Shown here piece after piece: positions 27,567-37,333 of a stretch of DNA of 64,000 nt. Both the position numbers and the translations under genes were made by a program. The notes under the pieces are model-generated. The model was not told the DNA's origin. It saw only the letters and a program-made list of their open reading frames with translations, and made no database searches. Origin of the DNA: Terriglobales bacterium (GTDB lineage Bacteria > Acidobacteriota > Terriglobia > Terriglobales > Acidobacteriaceae); the NCBI GenBank assembly GCA_035573675.1, contig DATMAB010000006.1, forward strand, positions 1 through 64,000, given 5' to 3'. Numbering within the stretch: position 1 is the stretch's first letter; each line of letters starts with the position of its first letter.

Positions 27567-28943
27567 ATGTGTGCGCAGAAGCGTGCCATGGCGGTTCGCA
27601 CCATCATCGAGCCTTTCAAGATCAAGTCGGTGGAGCCCATCCAGTGGACGACGCGGGAGCGGCGCGAGGAACTGCTGCGCGCGGCGCACTACAACCTGTT
27701 CCAGGTGGCGGCGGACGAGATCCTGATCGACCTGCTGACCGACTCTGGCACCGGCGCCATGTCCACGGCGCAGTGGGCGGCCATGATGGAAGGTGACGAG
27801 AGCTACGCCGGCAGCCGCAGCTTTTACCACTTGCGGCGCTCGGTGCAGGGCATCTTCGGCTACCGGCACGTGATCCCGACCCACCAGGGACGAGCGGCGG
27901 AACGCATCCTGTTCAGCGTGATGTGCCGCAAGGGCGACGTGGTGCCCAACAACACGCATTTCGACACCACGCGCGCCAACGTGGAGTTCGTGGGAGCCGA
28001 AGCCGTGGACCTGCCCTGCATGGAGGGGCACGATCCGTCCCGCCCGGCGCCGTTCAAAGGCAACATGGACGTGGCCGCGCTGGAGAAGCTGATCGCGCGC
28101 GTGGGCCGCGAGCGCGTGCCCCTGGTGATGCTGACGGTGACCAACAACTCGGGCGGCGGCCAGCCGGTTTCGATGGAGAACGCGCGGGCGGTGAGCAAGG
28201 TGTGCCGGGGGCACGGCATCCCGCTGTACTTTGACGCCTGCCGCTTCGCCGAGAACGCCTACTTCATCAAGTTGCGCGAGCCCGGCTACGCGGAACGCTC
28301 GCCGCTGGAGATTGCACGCGAGATGTTCGCGCTGGGCGACGGGTGCACGATGAGCGCCAAGAAAGACGGACTGGCCAACATCGGCGGCTTCCTGTGCACC
28401 AACGACGATGCGCTGGCGCAGCAGGAAGAGAACCTGCTCATCCTCACCGAAGGCTACCCGACCTACGGGGGCCTCGCGGGACGCGACCTGGAGGCCATCG
28501 CGGTCGGCCTGGAAGAAGTGCTGGACGAGGGCTACCTGCGCTACCGCATCACTTCGACCGCGTACCTGGGCAACCACCTCGCCGAGCAGGGCGTACCCAT
28601 CCTGCAGCCGCCCGGAGGCCACGCCATCTATCTGGACGCGCGCGCGTTCCTGCCGCACATTGCGCCGGAGCAGTTCCCCGGCGTGGCGCTGGCCAACGAG
28701 CTGTATCTCGAGGGCGGCATCCGGTCGGCCGAGATCGGCACGCTGATGTTCGCCCGGGCCGCGCAGCATGACCTGGTGCGGCTGGCGATTCCGCGGCGCG
28801 TCTACACGCAGAGCCACATCGATTACGTGATCGAGGTGATTGTGGCGGTGTGGAAGAGACGAAACGACATCCGCGGGCTGCGCGTGGTCTACGAGGCGCC
28901 GTTCCTGCGCCACTTCACGGCGCGGCTGGAGCCGGTGAACTGA
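27567..28943 (+). CDS. tnaA: PLP-dependent tryptophanase / tyrosine phenol-lyase family, tryptophanase by specificity residues
   Basis: 458 residues; ATG 27588, seven codons in, is an alternative start. These beta-eliminating lyases split tryptophan (indole) or tyrosine (phenol) to pyruvate and ammonia. The PLP lysine is in CTMSAKKDG near residue 268. FDACRFAENAYF and SGTGAMS are family blocks. Overall wording (GCTMS, NIGGFLC) resembles tyrosine phenol-lyase. Yet the position of its substrate-binding arginine reads EIG, as in tryptophanase, and the C-terminal RHFTA has the histidine of tryptophanase instead of phenylalanine. Tryptophan is thus the inferred substrate. A CRP-like site lies upstream. 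Confidence 0.88.
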   Translation: MCAQKRAMAVRTIIEPFKIKSVEPIQWTTRERREELLRAAHYNLFQVAADEILIDLLTDSGTGAMSTAQWAAMMEGDESYAGSRSFYHLRRSVQGIFGYRHVIPTHQGRAAERILFSVMCRKGDVVPNNTHFDTTRANVEFVGAEAVDLPCMEGHDPSRPAPFKGNMDVAALEKLIARVGRERVPLVMLTVTNNSGGGQPVSMENARAVSKVCRGHGIPLYFDACRFAENAYFIKLREPGYAERSPLEIAREMFALGDGCTMSAKKDGLANIGGFLCTNDDALAQQEENLLILTEGYPTYGGLAGRDLEAIAVGLEEVLDEGYLRYRITSTAYLGNHLAEQGVPILQPPGGHAIYLDARAFLPHIAPEQFPGVALANELYLEGGIRSAEIGTLMFARAAQHDLVRLAIPRRVYTQSHIDYVIEVIVAVWKRRNDIRGLRVVYEAPFLRHFTARLEPVN

Positions 28944-28985
28944 GCGCGGGCGGGACGCCCGCGCGACAGCCGGCGAGTCGCCGGC
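28944..28985. repeat. REP-like tandem hairpins after tnaA
   Basis: GCGCGGGCG-GGA-CGCCCGCGC (28944-28964, 9-bp stem) starts right after the TGA stop. It is followed by GCCGGCG-AGT-CGCCGGC (28969-28985, 7-bp stem). There is no T-run. It lies between convergent genes and could act as a bidirectional terminator or RNA-stability element. Its layout parallels the element at 26144. Confidence 0.6.
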
Positions 28986-29053
28986 GCTACCATGCCACTG
29001 GATCGAAATGTAGGCGGAGCCGGCGGCCGCGGCCGCAGGCTCCTGTTTCCCCT

Positions 29054-31258
29054 TTAGGCCAGGTCCTCGGCGCGAATAGGCAGGCGGCGCAGGCGCTTGC
29101 CGGTAGCCGCGAAGATGGCGTTGAGCACGGCGGGCGTGGCCGGCGGCAGGCCGGGCTCGCCGATGCCGGTGGGCCGCTCGGTGGAGCGGACGGTATAGAC
29201 CTCCACCTTGGGCATGGCGTCGATGCGCATGAGATCGTACTCGTGGAAGTTGGACTGTTTGACTCCACCTTTCTCGATGGTGATCTCGCCATACAGCGCA
29301 GCGCTCAACCCGTAGACAATGGCGCTCTCAACCTGGGCGTGCAGGGCCTCCGGATTGATGACGGTGCCGCAATCCACCGCCGCGACGACGCGATCGACGC
29401 GCAGCTTGCCGCCCTCGACCGTGACCTCGGCCACTTCCGCCACATAGGTCTGGAAGGAGTAGTGGGCAGCGATGCCGCGGCCGCGGCCCTTGGGCAAGGG
29501 ACTTCCCCAACCGGCTTTCTCCGCGGCCAGCTTGAGCACGCCCTTGAGGCGTTCGGTGTCGAGCGGTGGAGCCTCCGCATCGACCGGGTTCTTGACCTTG
29601 CGCGGCTCGGCAAGCAGGCGCAGGCGGAACTCGAGCGGATCGACGCCGGCGGCGGCGGCCATCTCATCCATGAAGCACTCGACGGCCAAGGCGTTCTGCG
29701 AGCTTTCGACCGACCGCCACCAGGCCACCGGCACGCCGGAGGGAACGGGCGCGTACTCGATGCGAAGATTCGCGAACGCATAGGGCAGATCGGCAGCGCC
29801 GGCGACCTCGGACTGCTCCGGCGGATCCTTGGGACTCCAGAGCGAGTTGATGGCGGTGGAGACGATGCGGTGCTGCCAGACCGCCGGCTTGCCTTCGGCA
29901 TCGAGCGTGCCCTGGAAGCGATGGAAGCTGGCAGGACGGTAGAAGTCGTGCTGCATGTCGTCTTCGCGCGTCCAGACGAGCTTCACCGGCTTGCCGACGG
30001 CTTTGGAGACCTGCGCGGCCTCGACCGGATAATCGCCCTGGTAGCGGCGGCCGAAGCCTCCGCCCATGAAGGTGGTGTGCACCACGACCTTCGAGGGCTC
30101 GACGCCTGCGACCTGAGCCACGGCGCCCTGCGCCCACTGCGGAGCCTGGGTCGGAGCCCAGACTTCCGCGCCGTCGGGACGCACGTGCACGGTGCAGTTC
30201 ATGGGCTCCATGGTGGCGTGAGCCACGAACGGCACCTGGTAGTCGGCCTCAATCTTTTTGGCGGACTTGCCGAGCGCGGCATCGACGTCGCCTTCGCTGC
30301 GCACTGACTTGCCGGGTTTGGCAGCCAGGTCCTGACATTGTTTCCACAACGATTCGCTGGACTCGGCGGCGTGCGGGCCGTAATCCCATTCGACCTCGAG
30401 CGCTTCGCGGCCCTGCATGGCGGCCCAGGTGCTCTCGGCGACCACGGCGACTCCGCCGGCGCTGTGCACATCGGCGACGGCGGGGATCTGCACGACGTCC
30501 TTGACGCCGGGAACCGCCTTCGCCTTGGCGGCGTTGAAGCTCTTCGGCTGCCCACCGAAGGTCGGGCAGCGGGCCACCACAGCGTAGAGCATGCCCGGCA
30601 CCTTGACGTCGAGGCCGAACTTGGCGCTGCCATCCACCTTAAGTGGGACGTCCGCGCGCGGGATGGAGGTTCCGATGATGCGGAATTTCGCCGGCTCCTT
30701 CAGCGGAACCTGGTTGGGATCGGGCAGAGGGAGTTGTGCAGCCTTCTCGACCAGTTCTCCGTAAGGCAGGCTGCGCTGGCCATGCCAGACCGCCCCCTTC
30801 TCGGCACGGCATTCCTTCGCGGGCACGCCCCAGGTCTGGGCGGCGGCAGCAATGAGCATTTCGCGCGCGGTGGCGCCGGCGCGGCGCAGAGGAGCATAGG
30901 ACTCGCGCACGCTGCTGGAGCCGCCGGTGCCGTGGCTGTAGATGCGGGGATCGGTGGGCGCCTGCTCGATGCGCACCCTGGCCCAGTCCACCTCCAACTC
31001 CTCGGCCAGGATCATGGGCAGAGTGCCGTAGACGCCCTGGCCCATCTCCGACTTGGCGACGATGAGCGTGACCTGGCCGGCCTTGTCGATGCGCACCCAG
31101 GCGTTGAACGGGTTGGGATTCTCGATGCGCTTGACCTGCTGCTGCGCCAGCGCGTCGAGCGGAAGGTAGAAGCCGATGACCAGCGCGGCGCCGCCGGAAG
31201 CGGTGGTGGCGAGAAACTCGCGTCGCGTGACTTTGGAAAGTGCGGTCGTGGTTTTCAT
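29054..31258 (-). CDS. Tat-exported molybdopterin subunit of an isoquinoline-1-oxidoreductase/aldehyde-dehydrogenase-type enzyme
   Basis: 734 residues from ATG 31258, overlapping the iron-sulfur gene's stop (ATGA). A Tat signal ([17 protein letters not shown]12-R13) exports it folded. Tandem aldehyde-oxidase-type Mo domains follow: [32 protein letters not shown] and a C-terminal [17 protein letters not shown], with the conserved Glu of IorB-type enzymes near residue 688. It hydroxylates N-heterocycles or oxidises aldehydes using MCD; the substrate cannot be read from sequence. Electrons pass to the 2Fe-2S partner. A FAD subunit is missing, as in other Ior-type pairs that donate to cytochrome c. 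Confidence 0.87.
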   Translation of the reverse strand: MKTTTALSKVTRREFLATTASGGAALVIGFYLPLDALAQQQVKRIENPNPFNAWVRIDKAGQVTLIVAKSEMGQGVYGTLPMILAEELEVDWARVRIEQAPTDPRIYSHGTGGSSSVRESYAPLRRAGATAREMLIAAAAQTWGVPAKECRAEKGAVWHGQRSLPYGELVEKAAQLPLPDPNQVPLKEPAKFRIIGTSIPRADVPLKVDGSAKFGLDVKVPGMLYAVVARCPTFGGQPKSFNAAKAKAVPGVKDVVQIPAVADVHSAGGVAVVAESTWAAMQGREALEVEWDYGPHAAESSESLWKQCQDLAAKPGKSVRSEGDVDAALGKSAKKIEADYQVPFVAHATMEPMNCTVHVRPDGAEVWAPTQAPQWAQGAVAQVAGVEPSKVVVHTTFMGGGFGRRYQGDYPVEAAQVSKAVGKPVKLVWTREDDMQHDFYRPASFHRFQGTLDAEGKPAVWQHRIVSTAINSLWSPKDPPEQSEVAGAADLPYAFANLRIEYAPVPSGVPVAWWRSVESSQNALAVECFMDEMAAAAGVDPLEFRLRLLAEPRKVKNPVDAEAPPLDTERLKGVLKLAAEKAGWGSPLPKGRGRGIAAHYSFQTYVAEVAEVTVEGGKLRVDRVVAAVDCGTVINPEALHAQVESAIVYGLSAALYGEITIEKGGVKQSNFHEYDLMRIDAMPKVEVYTVRSTERPTGIGEPGLPPATPAVLNAIFAATGKRLRRLPIRAEDLA

Positions 31259-31740
31259 CGGGCACCTCCGCCGACCGCGGCCGGGGATTCGACGGACTGG
31301 GCCGCGCGATGCACGGCGCGGCGGATCCGCTGGTAGGTGCCGCAACGGCAGATGTGCGTGCCGAGGGCGTCGTCGATGTCCGCGTCGCTGGGCTTGGGAT
31401 TCCGCGCCAGCAGTTCGGCCGCGGTCATCAGCATGCCGGACTGGCAGTAACCGCACTGCGGAACCTGCTCGGCGATCCAGGCCTGCTGCAAGGGATGGCT
31501 GCGGTCGGGCGACAACCCTTCGATGGTGGTGATCTTTTTGCCGGCGACCTCGCTGACGGCGGTGATGCAGGAGCGGGTGGCCTGGCCGTCCACGTGGACA
31601 GTGCAGGCGCCGCACTGCGCGATGCCGCATCCGTACTTGGTGCCCGTCAGGTCGAGGACGTCGCGCAGCACCCAGAGCAGCGGGGTTGCAGGGTCGACGT
31701 CCACCTGGCGCGATTTTCCGTTGACGAAGAAAGAAATCAT
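31255..31740 (-). CDS. 2Fe-2S subunit of the Ior-type molybdenum oxidoreductase
   Basis: 161 residues from ATG 31740, which has GGAGG 5 nt upstream; a GTG two codons earlier is less likely. The plant-type ferredoxin cluster has C38, C43, C46 and C58 ([15 protein letters not shown]). The second cluster uses CGYCQSGM and [10 protein letters not shown]. No signal peptide is present, so it is carried out with the Tat-tagged large subunit. It is coupled to the catalytic gene by a 4-nt overlap. Confidence 0.92.
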   Translation of the reverse strand: MISFFVNGKSRQVDVDPATPLLWVLRDVLDLTGTKYGCGIAQCGACTVHVDGQATRSCITAVSEVAGKKITTIEGLSPDRSHPLQQAWIAEQVPQCGYCQSGMLMTAAELLARNPKPSDADIDDALGTHICRCGTYQRIRRAVHRAAQSVESPAAVGGGAR

Positions 31741-31906
31741 GCCCACCTCCCGTGCGTGCGGTTTGCGGGTTAGACGACTGTGCAGGCGGAACGTTTCGGG
31801 CGATTATTCTAGCTCCGGGCAAGCAAAAAATCCCGGCATGAGCAGATTTCACTGACGTGAACGGCAGCGAACCGGGCTGCTATACTCTGTGCCTCCGGAG
31901 AGCGTG

Positions 31907-32380
31907 ATGCGCAAGCTGCTGCTGGCCGCGATCCTGCTCGTGCTGCTGCTGGAGTTCTCACGGGCGCAATCGAAACCCTCCGCCACGGACCAAGTGGTGA
32001 TGCACGCCCGGGAGCTGAGCTGGAAACCACTCATCCCCGGTTTCGAAATGAGCGTGGTGAGCGGCGATCCGTCGAAGGCGGGAATCTACGTCCTGCGCAT
32101 CCGCTCCCAGAAAGGCGCAAGGATTGCGCCGCACTGGCATCCCGAGGACGAAGCTGTCACCGTGCTGGCCGGAGAGTTCCGCCTGGGACACGGCGAGAAG
32201 TACGACCCGAGGCAGATGCGCCCGCTGCGGCCCGGAGATTTCGCCACCGTGCCCGCCAGGATGGCGCACTACGGCTACGCCTCGGCGGGATGCATTGTGC
32301 AGGTGCACGGCATGGGGCCGTTCGTGGTCAACTGGGTGAATCCGGAAGACGACCCCGCCAAGCAGGCGCCAGCGAAGTAG
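31907..32380 (+). CDS. Secreted cupin-domain protein
   Basis: 157 residues from ATG 31907 with GGAG 7 nt upstream. A signal peptide (RKLLLAAILLVLLLEFSRA) precedes a single cupin: GARIAPHWHPEDEAVTVLAGE contains the two histidines and glutamate of motif 1, and RMAHYGYA supplies the later histidine of motif 2. These would bind one metal ion. A TATACT -10-like box at 31881-31886 lies just upstream. It stands alone and diverges from the Ior operon. No substrate is inferred. Confidence 0.8.
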   Translation: MRKLLLAAILLVLLLEFSRAQSKPSATDQVVMHARELSWKPLIPGFEMSVVSGDPSKAGIYVLRIRSQKGARIAPHWHPEDEAVTVLAGEFRLGHGEKYDPRQMRPLRPGDFATVPARMAHYGYASAGCIVQVHGMGPFVVNWVNPEDDPAKQAPAK

Positions 32381-32473
32381 TTTCCGCTCGCCCCATACAC
32401 GTTCTCAGCTTTCTGGGGCACCGGTACGCCCGGATGAAACCGGCAACGGACTGCTAGACTTCCTGCGCGCGGC

Positions 32474-34036
32474 ATGAACAACCGGGACCTGGATGCGGGT
32501 TGGGCGTACCACAATGCGACCAAGCATTCCTACGCCAGCGTGCGCTCGGGAGCGCACTTCCTGGACTGGGCGAACCAGCCGCTGCCGTTCAAGATCTATC
32601 CGCACTTGGAAGCGATTCCGTTGCCGCGCGAAGCGCCGCAAACCGGCGTGGCCGCGCTGGCGGCGATCGCGGAGACAGGAAGCGGACGGCCGAATGCCGC
32701 TGCCCTCGACCTGCAAACGCTCTCGCTGCTGCTCTACTTCTCGGCAGGGATCACCCGGCAACGCAAGTATCCCGGGGGCGAGATTTACTTCCGTGCCGCA
32801 GCCTGTACGGGAGCGCTGTATGAGATCGAGCTGTACCCGGTGGTCCGAACTCTGCCCGACCTGGACGCCGGGGTCTATCACTTCAGTCCGGCTGATTTTT
32901 CGTTGCGGCAGTTGCGAGCGGGGCATTGGCGGGGGACGCTGGCGGAAGCCACCGGCAACGAGCCGGCCGTAGCCCAGGCGCCGCTGATCCTGGTTTGCAC
33001 CGGCACATATTGGCGGAACGCCTGGAAGTACCAGGCGCGTACCTACCGGCACTTTGGCTGGGACAACGGGACGCTGCTGGCCAACCTGCTGGCCATGGCC
33101 GCTGCCTTGGGATTGCGCGCACGGGTGATCTGCGGCTTCGTGGATGCGCAGGTGAACCGGCTGCTGGGCGTGGACGAGAAGCGCGAGGTGGCGTTCTCGC
33201 TGGTAGCTATCGGAGAGGACCACGCGCCGCCGGCGGCGCCCGCGAGCGCTCCACAACTCACCTACGAGGTACTACCGGCCTCGCGGCGCGAAGTGGACTA
33301 CCCCGCGATGCGCGAAGTGCATGCGGCGTCCAGCCTGACGACGCCGGAGGAAGTGGCTGCGTGGCGCGGCCAGTTGCCTGCGATCGAGCCGGCCCGCCGT
33401 ACCGGTGCCCTCTTTCAGCTCCGGCCACTCAACGATGACGCCATGCCGCGCGATCCCATCGAGCGCGTGATCCTGCGGCGGGGCTCGACGCGGCGGTTCG
33501 CGCGCGCGCCCATCACGCAGGAGCAACTGGCGACGCTGCTCGATCGTTCGACGCGCGCAATCCCGGCCGACTTCCTCGAGCCCGGCGGGCGGATGCTGAA
33601 CGAACTCTACCTGATAGTGCACGCGGTCGAGGGAGTGGCGGCGGGCGCGTACTACCTGCGGCGCGAGACCCTGGAGCTCGAACTGCTGAAGGAAGGAAGC
33701 TTCCGCGAGGAGGCGGCGTTCCTGGGTCTGGAGCAGGAATTGCCGGGGGACGCGAGCGTGGCGGTGTTCTTCCTGGCAGACTTGAAACGCATTTTCGAAC
33801 GCTTCGGCAATCGCGGGTACCGCGCGGCGCAACTGGAGGCCGGCATCCTGGGCGGCAAGCTGTATCTGGCCGCCTACGCGCTGGGGCTGGGCGCAACGGG
33901 ACTCACCTTCTATGATGACGAGGTCGTGCGCTTCTTCTCTCCTCATGCTGCGGGCAAGAGTGCGGTCTTCCTGACCGCGATCGGCCAAAAACCGAAACGG
34001 GAAAAGGCCGCGGATACCCAGTCAGCTTCAGCATGA
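32474..34036 (+). CDS. SagB-type dehydrogenase, tandem nitroreductase-fold protein
   Basis: 520 residues with two nitroreductase-like FMN domains. The first spans about residues 55-235 (LDLQTLSLLLYFSAGITR, AAACTGALYEIELYPVV, ARTYRHFGWDNGTLLANLLAMA). The second spans about 330-505 (ERVILRRGSTRRFARAPI, AAQLEAGILGGKLYLAAYALGLGATGLTFYDDE). SagB enzymes oxidise azoline rings in ribosomal peptides, but no precursor peptide or cyclodehydratase gene is visible nearby. It may therefore be one of the many stand-alone family members of unknown substrate. No signal peptide. Confidence 0.83.
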   Translation: MNNRDLDAGWAYHNATKHSYASVRSGAHFLDWANQPLPFKIYPHLEAIPLPREAPQTGVAALAAIAETGSGRPNAAALDLQTLSLLLYFSAGITRQRKYPGGEIYFRAAACTGALYEIELYPVVRTLPDLDAGVYHFSPADFSLRQLRAGHWRGTLAEATGNEPAVAQAPLILVCTGTYWRNAWKYQARTYRHFGWDNGTLLANLLAMAAALGLRARVICGFVDAQVNRLLGVDEKREVAFSLVAIGEDHAPPAAPASAPQLTYEVLPASRREVDYPAMREVHAASSLTTPEEVAAWRGQLPAIEPARRTGALFQLRPLNDDAMPRDPIERVILRRGSTRRFARAPITQEQLATLLDRSTRAIPADFLEPGGRMLNELYLIVHAVEGVAAGAYYLRRETLELELLKEGSFREEAAFLGLEQELPGDASVAVFFLADLKRIFERFGNRGYRAAQLEAGILGGKLYLAAYALGLGATGLTFYDDEVVRFFSPHAAGKSAVFLTAIGQKPKREKAADTQSASA

Positions 34037-34098
34037 CGGCCTGTCTTCCGGTGTGGTAGGGTTTCGCAGCTCGCAATCGCTCCAGGGTTCGCCCGTAC

Positions 34099-34992
34099 AT
34101 GCTACGAACGCTGCTTCGCTTCCTCGCACGCCAACCCAAGGGGCTAGTCCTTTTGCTGGCCGTGGCGCTGGTCTTCTTCATCTTCGCAGTGGACTACGTC
34201 ACGGGAACCGACATCGCCGTCTTCCTTTTCTACTGGATTCCGATCGCCCTGGCGGCCTGGCGCGGCAGGCTGCGTTCCGGAATCCTCATCGCACTGTTAT
34301 GTGACGCCTCCTATGTCGCAGCGAACTACCGGATCGCCGCGGTATCGGGTCCCCTCGTGCTGTATTGGAACGCCGCCATTCGGCTGGGGTCCTACGTGAT
34401 CACGGCAGCCCTGGTGGCGGAGGTCAAACTGTTGTTCGACCGGCTGCACGAACTCGCCCAGACGGACCCTCTCACCGGCGCCTACAATGCGCGCGCTTTT
34501 TACCGGATAGCGGAAGAGGAGCGCGCCCGTGGCCAGCGCTACCGGCATGCGCTGACCGTGGCGTACATGGACATCGACAACTTCAAGACGGTGAATGACG
34601 CGCACGGGCACGGCACGGGAGATGCGCTGCTCATCGCCGTGGCCCGCACCCTGCGCAGCCATTTGCGGCGCTCGGACGTGCTGGCACGGATGGGAGGAGA
34701 CGAGTTCGCAATCCTGCTGCCGGAAGCAGATGCCCGCTCGGCTCGCCAGGCTTTCACCAAACTGGAAGACGCCTTGCGAGCGCTGGCCGAAAGCCAGGGA
34801 TGGCCCGTGACTTTCAGCATCGGCGTGGTGACCTATGAAGTGCCGCCGGGCCTGACTGAAACCATGGTGCAGGCCGCCGACCACCTGATGTACTCGGTCA
34901 AGAACGGCACGAAGAACGGAATCGCGTTTGCGGTCGAACCGGGTCCGGGCTCGGCTCAGCGAGGCAGCTCCAGCGTGAGCTCGGCGGTGTAG
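34099..34992 (+). CDS. Membrane diguanylate cyclase (GGDEF)
   Basis: 297 residues. Four or so N-terminal helices (about 15-35, 38-55, 60-75, 85-110) form an uncharacterised membrane sensor. The GGDEF domain follows: DPLTGAYNARAF, VAYMDIDNFKTVND and the intact active site MGGDEFAILLPEAD at about residues 198-211. RRSD five residues before GGDEF is a product-inhibition I-site. It makes c-di-GMP, a plausible signal for the PilZ protein encoded 2.3 kb downstream. Its last 37 nt overlap the convergent esterase gene. Confidence 0.9.
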   Translation: MLRTLLRFLARQPKGLVLLLAVALVFFIFAVDYVTGTDIAVFLFYWIPIALAAWRGRLRSGILIALLCDASYVAANYRIAAVSGPLVLYWNAAIRLGSYVITAALVAEVKLLFDRLHELAQTDPLTGAYNARAFYRIAEEERARGQRYRHALTVAYMDIDNFKTVNDAHGHGTGDALLIAVARTLRSHLRRSDVLARMGGDEFAILLPEADARSARQAFTKLEDALRALAESQGWPVTFSIGVVTYEVPPGLTETMVQAADHLMYSVKNGTKNGIAFAVEPGPGSAQRGSSSVSSAV

Positions 34993-37241
34993 GCGAGAAA
35001 CGGGTCGGCGGTCGATTCCAGGGAGCGCTGCAGCAAGGCGCAGTCGTGGCGGAGTTCGCCGGAAAACACCGGCTTGCCGTTCCACTCGATGCTTATGTTC
35101 CCGGGCCTGGGAAGCAGTTCGGGACGCAGCAGCAAGCGCAGGCGACGGACGTTATCGGTGCGTAAGCGAATGGTGTTGTCGTCGCGCAGTTCGGCTTTGA
35201 CGCGAGCATCCCCTTTCTCTTTCTCCAGGATCTCGAGCCAGTAGTGGCGCGGGTATTGGAGCGTCTGCGCGGTGAAGGTGAGGAGGCGAGGAAACGCCTG
35301 GCGCTCGAAGCGCTCCAGGAACTTCAGCGTCATGCCTTCGTCACGGGCAAGCGTGACCTCGTGCTCCCAATCGGGGAAGATGTGCATCTCCAGCGGGGCG
35401 CGGTGGGGCTTGAGCTGCTCCACGCTTTCGGTGGTGGCGGAGGCGCCGATGGTCCTGTCCAGCGCGCCGTGCAACCAGAGCATGGGGAGGTTGGCGGCGT
35501 TGGCAGGCTGCGGCAGCGCGTCCGCTTCGACCTCAGGAATAAAGAAGCCCGCACCCATCTGCGACACAACAGCGGCAAAGCGGTGGGGAAAGAGCGTGGC
35601 GTAGTAGGCGGCGCCCGTTCCTCCGTTGCTGACGCCGGCGATGAAAATTCGGCGCGGGTCGATATTGAACGTGCGCATCAGCTCGCCGAGCAAGGCGTGC
35701 ATGCGGGCCGTGGGGGCGTGCTTCCACCAGAACCCGCCGGCGTGCGGGTACACGACGATGTAACCGGTCTGCGCCGCCGGCTCCGTGCCGATGAGCGCGC
35801 CCTCGATGGCGGGTCCGCTGTTTCCGGAAAGGTAGATGAGCAGGGGAAAGGGCTCGTCGCCGCGGTAGTCCTCCGGGATGCGAACAAGATAGGGCCAGCC
35901 CGGATCGGGGCCGGAGGTCATGGCGCGCGGGCGAACGTCCTCGGGCTCCCAGCGGAAACTGCGGCGGCGCAGGATGTCCTCGGTCCAGGCTTCGGGGTCC
36001 TCACAGCGCGAGACTGAACTTCCGGCGCCGTCACCCGCGCCGGAAGGAGGCGCCTTCTTCGCTGTACCCGCCTGAGGGTCAGGGCTGATCCTGTCCCAAG
36101 CCGCGAGGGCGCGAGCGGGATCGCGCAGATGCACGGCCTCTGCGGCGGGAAGGCGGGCGCGCATCCATGCCAGGGCGGCCTGACGCACGAAGTAGTCCGG
36201 GTCGCGGAGCGCACGTTCAATCAGGGGACGCGCGACCTCGCTGCCATCAGACTCGAGCGCGCGCACGGCCAGGGTACGTACGCGAGGATGTGCGGAACCA
36301 AGCAGCCTGGAAAGCTGTTCCACAGAAGGCGGTGTCAGGCGGCGGCGGTAGGCGAGTGCCAGCACGCGGCGCTGCAATTCGGCGTCGCCGCCATCGAGAA
36401 CCGCGTAGAGATCTGCAACCTCGAGCGGCAGTGTGTCCGCGACGAGCAACGCCGCCATCAGCCCGTGCTGGAGGTCGGGTTGTGCCAGCCACTCTTCGGG
36501 CTCTTCCTCACGGCGGCGTTCCACCAGTTCCAGCTTCAGCTTTTCGCGCGTAATGCCGCGCAGAAACCCGGGATACGTTCCTTCGTACTCCAGGCGGGCA
36601 AGCGTGCCGGTAGCAGGACAGAACCAGTAGCGGACGGAGACGTTGCCCTCGGCGGAAACACCCTCGGAACGCAGGCAGCGCTGTTCGGCAATCGGTTCCC
36701 AGGCGACGGCGCGAAAGCGCAGGCCGAGGACGCTGGGCGCCTGCCAGGTATCGCCGGGCCCGACCGGGTGTTCGGGCAGCGGCTGAATCTCGTGGAAGTC
36801 GTACAGAATCTTGCTGCCCGATTCGCGAACCACCTGCCAGAACAGCAGCGCCGCGCCGGAGGCGGTCAGGCGGTTGGCCTCGGCGTAGCGGGCGGTGCGC
36901 GCCAGGACGGGTGCCGCGCGCTTGCGCTCCCGCTCCGAGCGGTCTTCGCCATCCAGCTTGAAGCGGACAAGCTCGTAGCTTTCGCGGTTGCGCTGAAAGC
37001 CAACCGCCATCGAACCGGCATGTTCATCCGCGACCAGCACGTGGGTGGTCCAGGAGGCGCGGGAGAGCGCTTCAACGCGTCCCCCGGTGGTTTCCCGCTC
37101 AAGGCTCTGATGGTAGACGAGGTGGTCGCCCGGCCGCAGGTCGTAGCGGAGTGCAACCAGCGGCTCCTGGGCAAGGGCCGGGAGGGAGAGGCAGAGCAAG
37201 CCGAGAGCGTAGAGCGCGGAACGATATGGCGTGCGTGTCAA
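34956..37241 (-). CDS. Secreted HEAT-repeat protein with C-terminal esterase (PHB-depolymerase-like) domain
   Basis: 761 residues with a signal peptide (ALYALGLLCLSLPALA). Residues about 25-240 form an uncharacterised domain. About 255-370 are HEAT-like repeats (RRVLALAYRRRLTPPSVEQL, PRVRTLAVRALESDG, DYFVRQAALAWMRARL). About 440-670 form an alpha/beta hydrolase: nucleophile in GVSNGGTGAAYY, acid candidate in HGALDRT and histidine in DWEHEV. A beta domain ends the protein. It probably cleaves an ester outside the cytoplasm; the HEAT-hydrolase combination is uncommon. It converges with and overlaps the cyclase gene. Confidence 0.8.
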   Translation of the reverse strand: MTRTPYRSALYALGLLCLSLPALAQEPLVALRYDLRPGDHLVYHQSLERETTGGRVEALSRASWTTHVLVADEHAGSMAVGFQRNRESYELVRFKLDGEDRSERERKRAAPVLARTARYAEANRLTASGAALLFWQVVRESGSKILYDFHEIQPLPEHPVGPGDTWQAPSVLGLRFRAVAWEPIAEQRCLRSEGVSAEGNVSVRYWFCPATGTLARLEYEGTYPGFLRGITREKLKLELVERRREEEPEEWLAQPDLQHGLMAALLVADTLPLEVADLYAVLDGGDAELQRRVLALAYRRRLTPPSVEQLSRLLGSAHPRVRTLAVRALESDGSEVARPLIERALRDPDYFVRQAALAWMRARLPAAEAVHLRDPARALAAWDRISPDPQAGTAKKAPPSGAGDGAGSSVSRCEDPEAWTEDILRRRSFRWEPEDVRPRAMTSGPDPGWPYLVRIPEDYRGDEPFPLLIYLSGNSGPAIEGALIGTEPAAQTGYIVVYPHAGGFWWKHAPTARMHALLGELMRTFNIDPRRIFIAGVSNGGTGAAYYATLFPHRFAAVVSQMGAGFFIPEVEADALPQPANAANLPMLWLHGALDRTIGASATTESVEQLKPHRAPLEMHIFPDWEHEVTLARDEGMTLKFLERFERQAFPRLLTFTAQTLQYPRHYWLEILEKEKGDARVKAELRDDNTIRLRTDNVRRLRLLLRPELLPRPGNISIEWNGKPVFSGELRHDCALLQRSLESTADPFLAYTAELTLELPR

Positions 37242-37333
37242 GGAAACCCTGGTTCCCGACGAGCCCGATCGGCCGTGGAACGGTCGGGCGCCATATTAGA
37301 CGCCGGAATGCCCGGAATCGTTTCCTGAGCGAT

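Noticed and set aside
34099-34992. Degenerate GGDEF (receptor-only) protein
   Set aside because: The active site reads GGDEF exactly and the surrounding catalytic motifs are intact, so it should be active.
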